NCBI GenBank assembly: GCA_018883245.1
Contig: VEQL01000003.1
Coordinates: forward strand, 1-64,000
Direction: 5' to 3'
Length of the DNA stretch: 64,000 nucleotides
Origin: Chthoniobacterales bacterium
Lineage (GTDB): Bacteria; Verrucomicrobiota; Verrucomicrobiia; Chthoniobacterales; JACTMZ01
Shown here: one piece after another, positions 25,365-34,272 of the stretch
Layout of the letters: each line of letters opens with the position of its first letter
How positions within the stretch are numbered: the first letter of the stretch is position 1
The notes under the pieces: generated by a model
Databases searched by the model: none
What the model was told of the DNA's origin: nothing
What the model saw: the letters and a program-made list of their open reading frames with translations, nothing else
Program-made: the position numbers and the translations under genes

Positions 25365-27767
25365 CTAACGCTCGGGCGGTTTTTCCTCCGCTGTTTTCTC
25401 CGGTTTCTTCGCATTGCCGCCCCTCGGCAAAATCCGCGGGTGCCACTCGGGCTGCGATAGTTTGCCGTCGGAGACATATTCGAAGAGCTTGCTCACCGGG
25501 TAAAGCAGCAGTCCCGGCACACCCTGCGCGTTGATCCGCACGCCGAAGTCCATCCGGTCCTCCACGAAATAGAGCGAACCCTGTCCGATCATGCTGAATC
25601 CCTGTCCGACGACATCGAGGTTGTCGGTTCGGATTTCGCCGTTCGAAACTTTGTAGTCGCAGGTGGCGCGGCGCGCCGTCTGGTAACCCGTGCCGGGGAT
25701 GATCGTGTCGAGAATCGCGGAGAGCGGGCCGAGAACGGGGATGGCGAAGACGTTTCCGTTCTCGACGAGCAGTTTGCCGTTGCCCCGCATCTCGCGCGGC
25801 TTGCCGCCGACAAAACTGAATGTGTAGTTGCCGCTCACGACGCCCTGCGAATCCTTGTAATCGAAGTAGAGGCGCGTGAGTTTTTCGAAGTCCACCGCGT
25901 CCAATGTGACATCCATCTGCTGCCGCGCGCCCGGTTCGCCGGTGGTGATGTCGCCGGTCAGCTTGACGAGCCCCCCGTAAAGACGCGCGGACGGGATATC
26001 GACACGGATCTTGCGTCCGGCGAACTCGATTGATCCCGTGGCCGTGCCGAAATTCAGCGTCCGCTCGAGCAGGTCGTAATCGAGACCTTGGGGGGCGGTG
26101 AAATTCGCCCAGATGCGCGTGGTCGTCGCATCCTCCAAGCCGATGGTGCCCCCGACGGTGACTTCGGGCGGCGCTTTGAAACGGTAGGGTTCGGTTTCCT
26201 TCGCCACTTTCGGATCGGCCCACTGAAGGACGTTGAACGGGTTCATCGTGCTGCGGATCCCGTCCAACCGCACCTGTTTGCGGCCGAAATCGTAGGTGAA
26301 TGCCCCGCTGCCTTCGCCCTCGGGGCGCTTGACGCGGATATTCGAGAGCGTGAGGGCGAGGTCGGAGAATGACAGGTCGGCCGTGGCGTTTTCCATCGGC
26401 GAACCGTGGATCGATGTCTTTCCCATCTTGAGCTTGCCGCGCGCCTTGAGATTGGCGGGTTTGAAATCCGTGCCGGCCGCCTCGAATTGGATCGAGGGCG
26501 GATCGGTGAAGGTGAGTTCCATCTTTTCGATGCCTTGGCGCGCCTTGTCATCGAGCAGCGCCGCAAAGGGCATGGGATCCGTGTTGCAGTCCATGCGCAG
26601 GCGTGCGTCGCCCGGACGGTGCATGATGTCCGCGCGGATCTCCCCGTCTTTGCGCGCGAGCACGATGTCGCTCGCGTAAAATTCCCCGTCACGCCACGCA
26701 AAGCCGCCCGAAATTCCTTCGAAGGCCAGTCCGCGGACCCGGAACGGTCCGGACGCCGCCGTGCCTATGGCGCGTATGCGCGGGGTTTGCCGCGGGTTGA
26801 TCTCGAGGGTGGCATCCAGCGACGGCGGATCGTTGAATTCCGTCGCCAGCCAAGGGCCGTCGGGCGAAAACTCCGCCAGCCAGGGCGAAGGATCGAGGCT
26901 GGAATTGGCGTCGGCACGCGCCTCGCCCGTTCCCAAATCCCACGATCCGAACGCGTCGAGGCGCCCCCACTTCGTATCCCGCGCTGAAAGTTTCTGCACG
27001 GTGAGCACGCGGTCGCGGTAAGAGGCGTCGAGCTGGATGTCGCGCAGCGCGATCTGTCCGCGGGAGGCTTGGCGGGCGTCGAAATGAAGCCGCGGAATCT
27101 GCAGAGATTGTGCATCGCCGGACTTGGCCGCGAATTCCAGTTCCAAAAGGGGCGGGGTATTGCCGAAGTCGAGGCTCTCGAGAATCTCCAGCACGCGGTC
27201 CGCCTCCGGCGGAAGACGCAGCACCGGTGTCGTTTGTGGTTCGGCGGCGTCGCCAAGCACGACCTGTCCGCTGGCGACCACGTCGATTCCCTGGAGATTG
27301 AAGCGCGCGAGCGGAACGCTCACAACGCCGTCGGAGAGCATGAGCCGGGCACGCGCTTTGGTCAGGCGGATGGTCCTGGTCACGCCTCCGTCCGAGGCGA
27401 GCGGAAGGAAAAGCTGCGCGCCGCGCAGGTCGAGCGATGTCAGCTCCACTTTGCCCTGAAGCAGCGCGCGCCAGTTGAGCGAGACCGCGGAGCGATCGAC
27501 CCCGACCTCGTTGTTCTCCGGAAGGTTGCGTGCGCGCAGGCGCACATCGTCCAGGACGAGCCCCTCGAGCAGGCTCAGGCGCATGCGGCTGAAGTCGAGT
27601 TGCAATCCCTGGCGCGCCGCGGCTTCCGTGAGCGGACGATGGAACGCTTTCGGAAGCCCTGCCGTTTGCAGCCAGATCAGCACGGCCGGCACAACCACGA
27701 AAGCGACGACCTGCACCGCGCGCAGGAGCGTCTTCAACGTGTGGTGCGCGAAGGCCCGCCAGAACAT
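25365..27767 (-). CDS. AsmA/TamB-like envelope protein
   Basis: An 800-residue protein with one N-terminal transmembrane helix (about residues 14-36: LRAVQVVAFVVVPAVLIWLQ). A long periplasmic, strand-rich region follows. It has the AsmA-like repeating phrases (LEGLVLDDVRLRARNLPE, ARGKLKMGKTSIHG, VTLDAVDFEKLTRLYF) and a C-terminal AsmA-type block (GNGKLLVENGNVFAIPVLGPLSAIL...). Members of this superfamily form grooves that move lipids between the two membranes or aid outer-membrane assembly. The start lies 31 bases after the stop of the metal ATPase gene on the same strand, so cotranscription is likely. No functional link is obvious. Confidence 0.78.
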   Translation of the reverse strand: MFWRAFAHHTLKTLLRAVQVVAFVVVPAVLIWLQTAGLPKAFHRPLTEAAARQGLQLDFSRMRLSLLEGLVLDDVRLRARNLPENNEVGVDRSAVSLNWRALLQGKVELTSLDLRGAQLFLPLASDGGVTRTIRLTKARARLMLSDGVVSVPLARFNLQGIDVVASGQVVLGDAAEPQTTPVLRLPPEADRVLEILESLDFGNTPPLLELEFAAKSGDAQSLQIPRLHFDARQASRGQIALRDIQLDASYRDRVLTVQKLSARDTKWGRLDAFGSWDLGTGEARADANSSLDPSPWLAEFSPDGPWLATEFNDPPSLDATLEINPRQTPRIRAIGTAASGPFRVRGLAFEGISGGFAWRDGEFYASDIVLARKDGEIRADIMHRPGDARLRMDCNTDPMPFAALLDDKARQGIEKMELTFTDPPSIQFEAAGTDFKPANLKARGKLKMGKTSIHGSPMENATADLSFSDLALTLSNIRVKRPEGEGSGAFTYDFGRKQVRLDGIRSTMNPFNVLQWADPKVAKETEPYRFKAPPEVTVGGTIGLEDATTTRIWANFTAPQGLDYDLLERTLNFGTATGSIEFAGRKIRVDIPSARLYGGLVKLTGDITTGEPGARQQMDVTLDAVDFEKLTRLYFDYKDSQGVVSGNYTFSFVGGKPREMRGNGKLLVENGNVFAIPVLGPLSAILDTIIPGTGYQTARRATCDYKVSNGEIRTDNLDVVGQGFSMIGQGSLYFVEDRMDFGVRINAQGVPGLLLYPVSKLFEYVSDGKLSQPEWHPRILPRGGNAKKPEKTAEEKPPER

Positions 27768-27798
27768 GACGGCAAACTAACAACCGCAGGCGCTGTTG

Positions 27799-30111
27799 TC
27801 AGGCGCGGCGCATGAAGAGCAGGCGCAGGCTGTTGAGCACCACCACCACGGTGCTGCCCTCGTGGGCCGCGACGCCCAGAGCCAGCGGAACGGGAAACAC
27901 GAAAGTGGCCAGGACCATGACCGTGACGGTTCCCAACGCCACGAACATATTCTGGCGGATGACGCGGCGCGCATTCGTGCTGAGATCAAGCGCCAGGATG
28001 AAATTCTCGAGCTTGTCGTTCATCAGCACGACCTCGGCCTGCTCGAGGGCCGCATCCGATCCGCGCGCGCCCATCGCCACGCCGATGTCCGCGGCGGCGA
28101 GGCACGGGGCATCGTTCACGCCATCGCCGACCATGGCCACGCGCCGTCGTCCGCCGTCTTTCAATTCCTCGATGGCCGCGACTTTGTCCTGCGGCAGAAG
28201 GCCGGCTCTGATCTCCTCGATACCGGCCGCGCGACCCATGGCGGTTGCCGGGCCCTCGCGGTCACCGGTGAGCATGACGGCGGCGATTCCCCGGGCTTTG
28301 AGTTGCTCGAGCAGCGCACGGCTTTGCGGCCGGATTTCGTCGCGGAAGCGCAGGCAACCTGCTTCGTCCGGTCCCGCCACCCAGACCTCGGCGGCGTCCG
28401 CACCGTGGGGCGCGTCGGGCAACTGCAGTCCGGTCTCGCCGGCCACGAAGGCACGGTTGCCGAGAACGCAGGATTTGCCGCCGATCCTCGCGCGCACGCC
28501 GCGTCCCGCCACGGTGGAGTGTTCATCGGCGCCGCGATCCCCAGCGCCGCGCTGGGCTGCCGTGCGGGTGATGGCACGCGACAACGGATGCGACGAATGC
28601 CGGGCCAGCGAATGCGCGAGGGAGAGCAAGCCCTCTTCTGTTCCGCGCAGGACATCGACACCGGCCAAGGTCAAACGTCCCGAGGTGAGCGTGCCTGTTT
28701 TGTCGAGGGCGACGACGTTGACCAGCGCCAGGTTCTCGATCGGTGCGCCTCCGCGGAAAAGAACTCCGCGCCTCGCTCCGCTGGCGATGGCCGAGAGGAT
28801 ACCCGAAGGAACGGACAGCACGAGGGCGCACGGTGACGCCACGACGAGCAGTGTCATGGCGCGGTAAAAAGCGCTTCTTGTTTCTCCGTCCGACGCGAAC
28901 GGCGGCAATCCCAAAACAAGCCACCAGATACAGAACATGAGTGCGCAGGCACCGAGAATCGTCCACGTGTAGGTGGTCCCGAAGCGGTCGGTGAAAGTTT
29001 GCGAGGGCGCGCGCAGCGACTGCGCCTCGCGGATCATGCGGATGATGCGCTGGAGCGAACTTTCGCTCGCCGGGCGCAGCACCTTGCCTTCGAGGATGCC
29101 GCCGATGTTGATTGTTCCGGCCAGAGCGGTGTCACCCGGCCCCTTGGGCACGGGGACCGATTCGCCGGTCAAGTTTGACTCGTCGCACTCCGATTGCCCG
29201 CGCGTCACCACGAGATCGACCGGGATCTGGCCGCCGGCCGTCACGCGCACGGTCATTCCCGGCAGCAGATCATCAACGGGAATTTCGCGCTCTCTGCCGC
29301 CCTCGAGCACCATCGCCGTTTTGGGCGCGCCGCGCAGTAGAGCGCCGATCTCCCGCCGGGTGCGTCCCATGGCGTAGTGCTCCATCGCCCCGGAGGCCGA
29401 AAAGAGGAAAAGCAGCAGCGTGCCCTCGCGCCACGCACCGATCGCCGCCGCGCCGGCGGCCACCGCGAGCATGAGGAAGTGAATGTCCAGTTGGCCGTGT
29501 TTGAGGCGGTCCCATGCATCGACCGCGGCGTCCCAACCGCCGCACAGATAGGCTGCGATGTATGCGGCTAGCGGTGCCCACGCGGGAACGGGCGCAAATT
29601 CCAGAGCCCAGCCCGCAAGTCCGAACACCGCGCAGCCCGCGGCGAGGGCCGCCATCGGTTTCCATTCGACCTCGCTGTGCTCCTCGATGGTGCCTTTTTG
29701 GCGCGGAGCGTAGGCCGGCCAGACAATTTTGATCCACTGCCACAACGACACGGCTGTGACGCATGTGGCTTTGCGGACCACGGTGGTGCCTAGTTTTTCC
29801 GAGACCAGAATGCGGGACCTGCCCGGAAGATGTTCGGCGCTGACGCCGCAAACCTCGCAGCGCTCCGGGCGGAAATGCGGACAAGGTTCGTGGCTGGACA
29901 GCATCGTCTCGGTGACGCGGCGCGCAAGGTATCCGTCCTTGTCCCCGCCCAAGGTGGCGATCGAGAGACGGCGCGTGGCGGGATTGAAAGCGACAGCCTC
30001 GAGCCGGGGTTCCTCCTCGAGCAAGGCGGCGAGACGCGCCACCGGGCACGGTGGCAGGTTGCGGCTTGGCTCGGCCGCGCCGCCGGGAAGGACGGAGGAC
30101 TTTGCTGTCAT
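27799..30111 (-). CDS. P1B-type metal-transporting ATPase, P1B-4-like
   Basis: A 770-residue inner-membrane pump. The phosphorylation site is DKTGTLT (Asp470), the actuator motif is LTGESVP, and the nucleotide-binding HP dipeptide is His508-Pro509. The metal-site helix reads SPC (426-428), not CPC. The last membrane pair carries HEGST (750-754), close to the HEGGT of P1B-4 ATPases (CoaT, CtpD, PfeT). Cobalt or ferrous iron export is therefore the likeliest role. No classical heavy-metal-associated domain is present. An N-terminal cluster (Cys77, His79, Cys85, Cys88 in CPHFRPERCEVC) could bind metal. It is followed by the AsmA-like gene. Confidence 0.88.
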   Translation of the reverse strand: MTAKSSVLPGGAAEPSRNLPPCPVARLAALLEEEPRLEAVAFNPATRRLSIATLGGDKDGYLARRVTETMLSSHEPCPHFRPERCEVCGVSAEHLPGRSRILVSEKLGTTVVRKATCVTAVSLWQWIKIVWPAYAPRQKGTIEEHSEVEWKPMAALAAGCAVFGLAGWALEFAPVPAWAPLAAYIAAYLCGGWDAAVDAWDRLKHGQLDIHFLMLAVAAGAAAIGAWREGTLLLFLFSASGAMEHYAMGRTRREIGALLRGAPKTAMVLEGGREREIPVDDLLPGMTVRVTAGGQIPVDLVVTRGQSECDESNLTGESVPVPKGPGDTALAGTINIGGILEGKVLRPASESSLQRIIRMIREAQSLRAPSQTFTDRFGTTYTWTILGACALMFCIWWLVLGLPPFASDGETRSAFYRAMTLLVVASPCALVLSVPSGILSAIASGARRGVLFRGGAPIENLALVNVVALDKTGTLTSGRLTLAGVDVLRGTEEGLLSLAHSLARHSSHPLSRAITRTAAQRGAGDRGADEHSTVAGRGVRARIGGKSCVLGNRAFVAGETGLQLPDAPHGADAAEVWVAGPDEAGCLRFRDEIRPQSRALLEQLKARGIAAVMLTGDREGPATAMGRAAGIEEIRAGLLPQDKVAAIEELKDGGRRRVAMVGDGVNDAPCLAAADIGVAMGARGSDAALEQAEVVLMNDKLENFILALDLSTNARRVIRQNMFVALGTVTVMVLATFVFPVPLALGVAAHEGSTVVVVLNSLRLLFMRRA

Positions 30112-30246
30112 CGGCCGCCTTCCGGCGCGGGTTTTTCCGGCGTCCGATCCCAGTTCTCGTCGGCAAGTCGCGCGCTGCGCATGGCGAGGATGCTAGGCAC
30201 CGCCGCGGTATTGCGCAATGGCGCCGCAGGTGACAGCCTCGGCGCC

Positions 30247-30729
30247 ATGCACGAGGCCCGCATTGTGAGCGCAGAGGAGTTGGCGGTCGTGCGCGAGCGC
30301 ATGGACCGCGAGGGACGTCAGCTGGTCTTCACCAACGGCTGCTTCGATATTCTCCACGCCGGGCATGTGCGCTATCTGCGTCAGGCCCGTGCTCTCGGTG
30401 ACGCCCTCGCCGTCGGGCTCAATGGCGACGGGTCCGTTCGTGCGCTCAAGGGCGAGGGACGTCCGATCAACACCGAGCAGGATCGCGCCGAGGTGCTTTC
30501 AGCCCTTCGCTGCGTGGATTACGTGGTTATTTTCGAGGACAAACGCGCCACCGGCCTCCTGCGCTGTGTGCGGCCGCATGTTTATGCCAAGGGCGGGGAT
30601 TACACCCCCGACACGCTCGATGCCGGCGAGCGCGACGCTTTGCGTGAATCCGGCGCCCGCATCGAGATCTTGCCGCTGGTGCCCGGACGATCCACCTCCG
30701 CGCTGTTGCAAAAGATGCATGGCGGGTGA
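30247..30729 (+). CDS. rfaE2: D-glycero-beta-D-manno-heptose 1-phosphate adenylyltransferase
   Basis: A 160-residue nucleotidyltransferase. FTNGCFDILHAGHVRYLRQAR holds the HxGH motif of the cytidylyltransferase-like fold. The later phrases LNGDGSVRALKGEGRPI, YAKGGDYT and LPLVPGRSTS match the HldE C-terminal domain. It would convert heptose 1-phosphate to ADP-heptose for the LPS inner core. Only this domain is encoded here. The kinase half (RfaE1/HldE N-terminus) must be a separate gene elsewhere. The gene diverges from the metal ATPase, with 135 bases between start codons. Confidence 0.88.
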   Translation: MHEARIVSAEELAVVRERMDREGRQLVFTNGCFDILHAGHVRYLRQARALGDALAVGLNGDGSVRALKGEGRPINTEQDRAEVLSALRCVDYVVIFEDKRATGLLRCVRPHVYAKGGDYTPDTLDAGERDALRESGARIEILPLVPGRSTSALLQKMHGG

Positions 30730-31068
30730 GTGCCGGGGATAGATTGCGGATCCGGTCTCGGCGCCAACATTGATGCCGGTTTTCGCGCGATCCGGGAAAC
30801 GTGATTCCGGTGGCTGTGCTCGAGAGGTCAGGGTTTTGACCCGCCGATCGGTCCCCCGTAGCTATCCGCTTTTCCGCAACGCATCCTGAATACCCGTCCT
30901 TCGCCGCTTCCTGAAGCCGGACTTGTGGCCGCGCGGGAAGAGCCGGCCCTACGTGGGATTCTTTGTGGCTCTTTCGGCAATTTTGGCACGGCTCCTGCTT
31001 TATCCCTTAACGACGGCCGTGCCAACGGCTCGACAGAGATAAACCAAACAAAAAAACACACACCTCAC
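30730..31068. other. 339-bp intergenic leader region of the outer-membrane barrel gene
   Basis: No coding frame is convincing. Toward its right end lie a candidate sigma-54 promoter (30984-30999) and a 7-bp inverted repeat. The repeat arms are GGCACGG at 30985-30991 and CCGTGCC at 31017-31023, separated by 25 bases. The bases just before the barrel start are A-rich (about 31041-31060), as in a translation-enhancing leader. The left 200 bases contain short GC-rich inverted repeats but nothing I can name. Confidence 0.5.
30984..30999 (+). promoter_or_regulatory. Candidate sigma-54 (RpoN) -24/-12 promoter
   Basis: TGGCACGGCTCCTGCT matches the TGGCACG-N4-TTGC(A/T) consensus except for C at the first base of the -12 element. 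The -24 GG and -12 GC are 10 bases apart, the spacing RpoN requires. The predicted transcript start is near 31010, about 59 bases ahead of the barrel gene. No enhancer-binding site was identified. Confidence 0.4.
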
Positions 31069-32046
31069 ATGAAAAAAACGACACTTGTGTTGCTGGGGCT
31101 CTTTGCGGCCGCCGCAGCTCATGCACAAACAGAAACAGGAACCTCGGCCGGCGAGCGCGCTCTCGACGAGTCACGCTCTGGCGCGATCAGCTCCGCGGGC
31201 ACGCCCGCCGCGCCGGCTTCGACTACCGTTGCAGTCACCGATGGCAAATCGACAGCAGTGGTCGAGGAAACCGAGGCGGACAAATGGTGGTCGGTCAACG
31301 CCGGCACCGGATGGGACAGCCTTTACATGTTCCGCGGCGTCAACGTCCTCGGCAACGGCAACGGCATTTACTGGCTGAACGCCGGCCTCGGCGTCTCGCC
31401 TTGGGAAAACGGCACCTTCACGGCCAACTTCTGGTATGGAGTCGGTTCGTGGTGGAACGGCGCCAACGCGCACCAACCTTACGGGGAGATCGATGTCACT
31501 CTCGGCTACGCCCACGAGTTTGGTCCGCTCACGTTGTCGGCCGGCTGGATTTATTACAGTTTCCCGAATGTCGCGGACGTCAACGGCAATACGCCGACCA
31601 GCCAAAACGAGATCTACTTCGGCGCGGCTTACGAGATCGAATTGGGCAAAGTAACCATCACCCCCAACTCGACCTTCTACTACAACCTCGGTCCGGAATG
31701 GGGCAAGGCGGGCGGCTTGATCAATGGCGGCTCGTCCTACTGGTCGTTCGGCCTGAGCTCGAGCATACCGCTCGCCTATGACGGGGCGGTCTCGCTCGCT
31801 CCCTACACGCAGTTCAACCTGAACTTCCGCTTCAACCAGCGCGCCAATCCGCTGACGCCTTTCAGCGGTGGAAACAACTGGCAGTCCGGCATCGCTCTGC
31901 CGATCCAGTTCACCAGCTGGTTCAGCGTGTCACCCTACGTTGCTTATTCGTGGACTTGGCAAAATCTGGCCAGCCCGTTCGGTGGCGTCCAACCGACCTC
32001 GGCCAACACTTGGTGGGGTGGTATCAGCGCCAACTTCTCTTACTGA
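31069..32046 (+). CDS. Outer-membrane beta-barrel protein (putative porin)
   Basis: A 325-residue protein with the signal peptide MKKTTLVLLGLFAAAAAHAQ. The mature chain is rich in aromatic residues and alternating amphipathic strands (GTFTANFWYGVG, LTLSAGWIYYSF, ITPNSTFYYNLG, WWGGISANFSY). It ends in Tyr after an aromatic-alternating strand, as BamA-dependent barrels do. About 12 strands could fit. The DSLYMFRGVNV opening after a polar linker resembles TorF-type putative porins. The polar linker (residues ~20-60) carries Thr/Ala/Pro. It is preceded by a candidate sigma-54 promoter and followed by a strong terminator, so it is monocistronic. Confidence 0.78.
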   Translation: MKKTTLVLLGLFAAAAAHAQTETGTSAGERALDESRSGAISSAGTPAAPASTTVAVTDGKSTAVVEETEADKWWSVNAGTGWDSLYMFRGVNVLGNGNGIYWLNAGLGVSPWENGTFTANFWYGVGSWWNGANAHQPYGEIDVTLGYAHEFGPLTLSAGWIYYSFPNVADVNGNTPTSQNEIYFGAAYEIELGKVTITPNSTFYYNLGPEWGKAGGLINGGSSYWSFGLSSSIPLAYDGAVSLAPYTQFNLNFRFNQRANPLTPFSGGNNWQSGIALPIQFTSWFSVSPYVAYSWTWQNLASPFGGVQPTSANTWWGGISANFSY

Positions 32047-32064
32047 GGATTGTTTGCGCCTCGC

Positions 32065-32095
32065 AAAGCCCCTCCGGTTGCCGGAGGGGCTTTTT
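32065..32095 (+). terminator. Intrinsic terminator after the barrel gene
   Basis: AAAGCCCCTCCGG and its complement form a 13-bp stem around the loop TTG, followed by TTTTT. It starts 19 bases after the stop codon and is the clearest rho-independent terminator in the window. Confidence 0.9.
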
Positions 32096-32100
32096 GCCGT

Positions 32101-32129
32101 TTGGCGGACGGCCAGGACCCGCCTAGACT
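32101..32129 (+). promoter_or_regulatory. Sigma-70-like promoter abutting the DUF4126 gene
   Basis: TTGGCG (32101-32106), a 17-base spacer and TAGACT (32124-32129) end 9 bases before ATG 32139. It lies directly behind the terminator. The predicted leader is about 3 bases. Confidence 0.5.
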
Positions 32130-32138
32130 TTTCGCCGC

Positions 32139-33128
32139 ATGGAAATTCTCCAACTCCTCGGCGTGGCGGTCGGCTTGGCCTCGCTCGCCGGGCTGAATCT
32201 CTATTTGACGGTCTTTCTCACCGGCATGGCGGTCCGCTTCCAGTGGATCACGCTGGCGCCCGACTACGAGCGTTTGCAGGTGCTGGCCGATCCGTGGGTC
32301 CTGTTGGTGGCCGGACTTCTTTTTGCCATGGAATCTCTGGCCGATAAATTTCCTTGGGTTGATTCCGCCTGGGATGCCGTCCACACGGCGATCCGCCCGG
32401 TCGGCGCGGCACTGCTCGGCGTCATGGTGCTGGGCGACAGCAATCCGGTGTTCAACGTCATCGTCGGCCTGCTGGCCGCGTGGCTCGGCTTTACCACGCA
32501 CGCGCTCAAAGCCACGGTGCGTCTGCAGGCCAATGCCTCGCCCGAGCCGGTCACGAACGTGGTCCTCAGTGTGGCCGAGGATGCGACCGTCATCCTGGGG
32601 CTCGGGCTCATTTTCACCTATCCGCTGGTTGCTCTGGCTGTTGCCATCGTGGCCCTTGCCGCGATCTGGTATTTTGTCCCGCGCATGCTGCGCTCCACAT
32701 GGGTGAAGCTCTGGCTGTGCGGACGCAAATTGCGCCTTGCGCCAGAGGATGCGGTGCTGACTTCGCTTCCCGACGAACTTCCCTCCGCTGCACGGACCGC
32801 GGTGGGCGACCACGCCGGTGCCGAATGGAAAGTGGAATGGTCCGTCGCTTGCATCAGCGGCACCGGCCCCGGCTACCCGCGCAATCGTTTCGGCTGGCTC
32901 GTGTCCGCCGCCGGTCCCGCCCAGATGCTCTACTTCGTCCCGCGACGATCGCGTCGCCCGCGCGCGTTGCCGCCGGGAACTCCGGCCGCCAGGATCGAGC
33001 AGAAATTTCTCGCCGATGTTCTGGTCCTCGCGTGGCCGGGCGGCGAGGAAGCGCGTTTTCTTTTCGAGCGCGGAGCGCGCCCGCTCGTCCGCTTGGTTTT
33101 CGAAAAATTCACCGGAGCCGCCAAATGA
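32139..33128 (+). CDS. DUF4126-type membrane protein
   Basis: A 329-residue protein. The first ~190 residues contain about six hydrophobic helices and the phrases GLASLAGLNLYLTVFLTG, ESLADKFPWVDSAWDAVHTAIRPVGAALLG and GLLAAWLGFTTHALKATVRL, which match DUF4126. The C-terminal ~140 residues are soluble (about residues 195-329) and unrecognised, with a basic patch RRSRRPRALPPG. The function of DUF4126 proteins is unknown. The stop overlaps the start of the M20 peptidase gene (ATGA), so the two are coupled. Confidence 0.75.
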   Translation: MEILQLLGVAVGLASLAGLNLYLTVFLTGMAVRFQWITLAPDYERLQVLADPWVLLVAGLLFAMESLADKFPWVDSAWDAVHTAIRPVGAALLGVMVLGDSNPVFNVIVGLLAAWLGFTTHALKATVRLQANASPEPVTNVVLSVAEDATVILGLGLIFTYPLVALAVAIVALAAIWYFVPRMLRSTWVKLWLCGRKLRLAPEDAVLTSLPDELPSAARTAVGDHAGAEWKVEWSVACISGTGPGYPRNRFGWLVSAAGPAQMLYFVPRRSRRPRALPPGTPAARIEQKFLADVLVLAWPGGEEARFLFERGARPLVRLVFEKFTGAAK

Positions 33129-34255
33129 ACACACAAGCCAGCAGCGTGACCGAACTTTTGCAGAAGCTCGTGCGCATCCCGAGCGTCAATCCCGATGGCA
33201 ATCCCGGAACGGATCGCACGGGCGAGCAGGCCTGCGCCGAGTTCGTCATGGAATTTCTCCGCTCGATGGGAGCCGAGGCCGGATTGCACGAAGTGCACCC
33301 CGGGCGCCCCAATGTCGTGGGGCGGTTTGCGTCGGACCCCGCGAAACCGCGCCTGCTTTTCGCCCCACATCTCGACACGGTCAGCGTTGCGGGCATGACC
33401 ATCGACCCGTTCGGCGGGGAGTTGCGTGACGGGCGCGTTTACGGGCGCGGAGCCAGCGATACCAAGGGGCCGATGGCGTCGATGCTTTGGGCGCTTTGCG
33501 AATGCCGCGACATCCTGCCGTCGCTCTCGCACGAGATCTGGTTCGCCGGATTGATGGGCGAAGAGGCCGGGCAGGATGGCGCCAAGGCGCTCGTGGCCCG
33601 CGAGAGGTTCGATTTCGTCCTCGTCGGTGAACCGACCGGCTTGGATGTTGTTTTCAAACACAAAGTCGATGTGACGGCGCGTATTGTGGCCAGGGGCCGC
33701 GCCGCGCACAGTTCGTGTCCGGAACGCGGCGAGAACGCGATCACCAAGCTCGCTTCGGGCCTTCTTTCGTTGCATGAAGCGCTGACGGATTATTTCAAAA
33801 CCATCGAGGACCCCGTGCTCGGCCATCCGACCTTCAGCATCGGCACGATCCGCGGAGGAGCGAAGTTCAACATTGTTCCGGATTACGCCGAGGCCGTCGT
33901 CGATCTGCGCCTCCTTCCTTCGCAGTGGAAGGCCGATCAAGCCGCTGCGGTTTTCGACGCCATGCGCTCGGCGTGTCCGGGGCTCGAAGTCACCCGCATT
34001 GCCGGTTCCGAGGCGCTGGACACCGATCCCTCGCACCCGGTGATCGCAAAGCTGGCCGCCGCGGGCGGGCGACCAGCCGGTGCCGCGTGGTTTTGCGACG
34101 CGGCCATATTCTCGGCGGCAGGAATCCCCGCCGCCGCCGCGGGCCCGGGTTCGATCGCCCAGGCCCACACCGAGGACGAATACATCGAAGTGGCGGCTCT
34201 CGAGGAAGGCGTGGAGTATTTCAAAAAGTTTCTCCGCAGCCTGCGCGTCGGTTAG
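33125..34255 (+). CDS. M20-family zinc peptidase/deacylase (ArgE/DapE-like)
   Basis: A 376-residue metalloenzyme. The metal ligands appear in FAPHLDTV (His-x-Asp), in YGRGASDTKGPMASML (bridging Asp), and in LMGEEAGQDG (catalytic and ligand Glu pair). The dimerisation domain shows KHKVDVTARIVARGRAAHSSCPERGENAI, typical of ArgE/DapE/CPG2 enzymes. The substrate could be an N-acyl amino acid such as acetylornithine or succinyl-diaminopimelate, and cannot be settled by eye. The gene overlaps the DUF4126 gene by four bases and precedes proS by 17 bases. Confidence 0.88.
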   Translation: MNTQASSVTELLQKLVRIPSVNPDGNPGTDRTGEQACAEFVMEFLRSMGAEAGLHEVHPGRPNVVGRFASDPAKPRLLFAPHLDTVSVAGMTIDPFGGELRDGRVYGRGASDTKGPMASMLWALCECRDILPSLSHEIWFAGLMGEEAGQDGAKALVARERFDFVLVGEPTGLDVVFKHKVDVTARIVARGRAAHSSCPERGENAITKLASGLLSLHEALTDYFKTIEDPVLGHPTFSIGTIRGGAKFNIVPDYAEAVVDLRLLPSQWKADQAAAVFDAMRSACPGLEVTRIAGSEALDTDPSHPVIAKLAAAGGRPAGAAWFCDAAIFSAAGIPAAAAGPGSIAQAHTEDEYIEVAALEEGVEYFKKFLRSLRVG

Positions 34256-34272
34256 TATCCGCGCCCTTGTCC

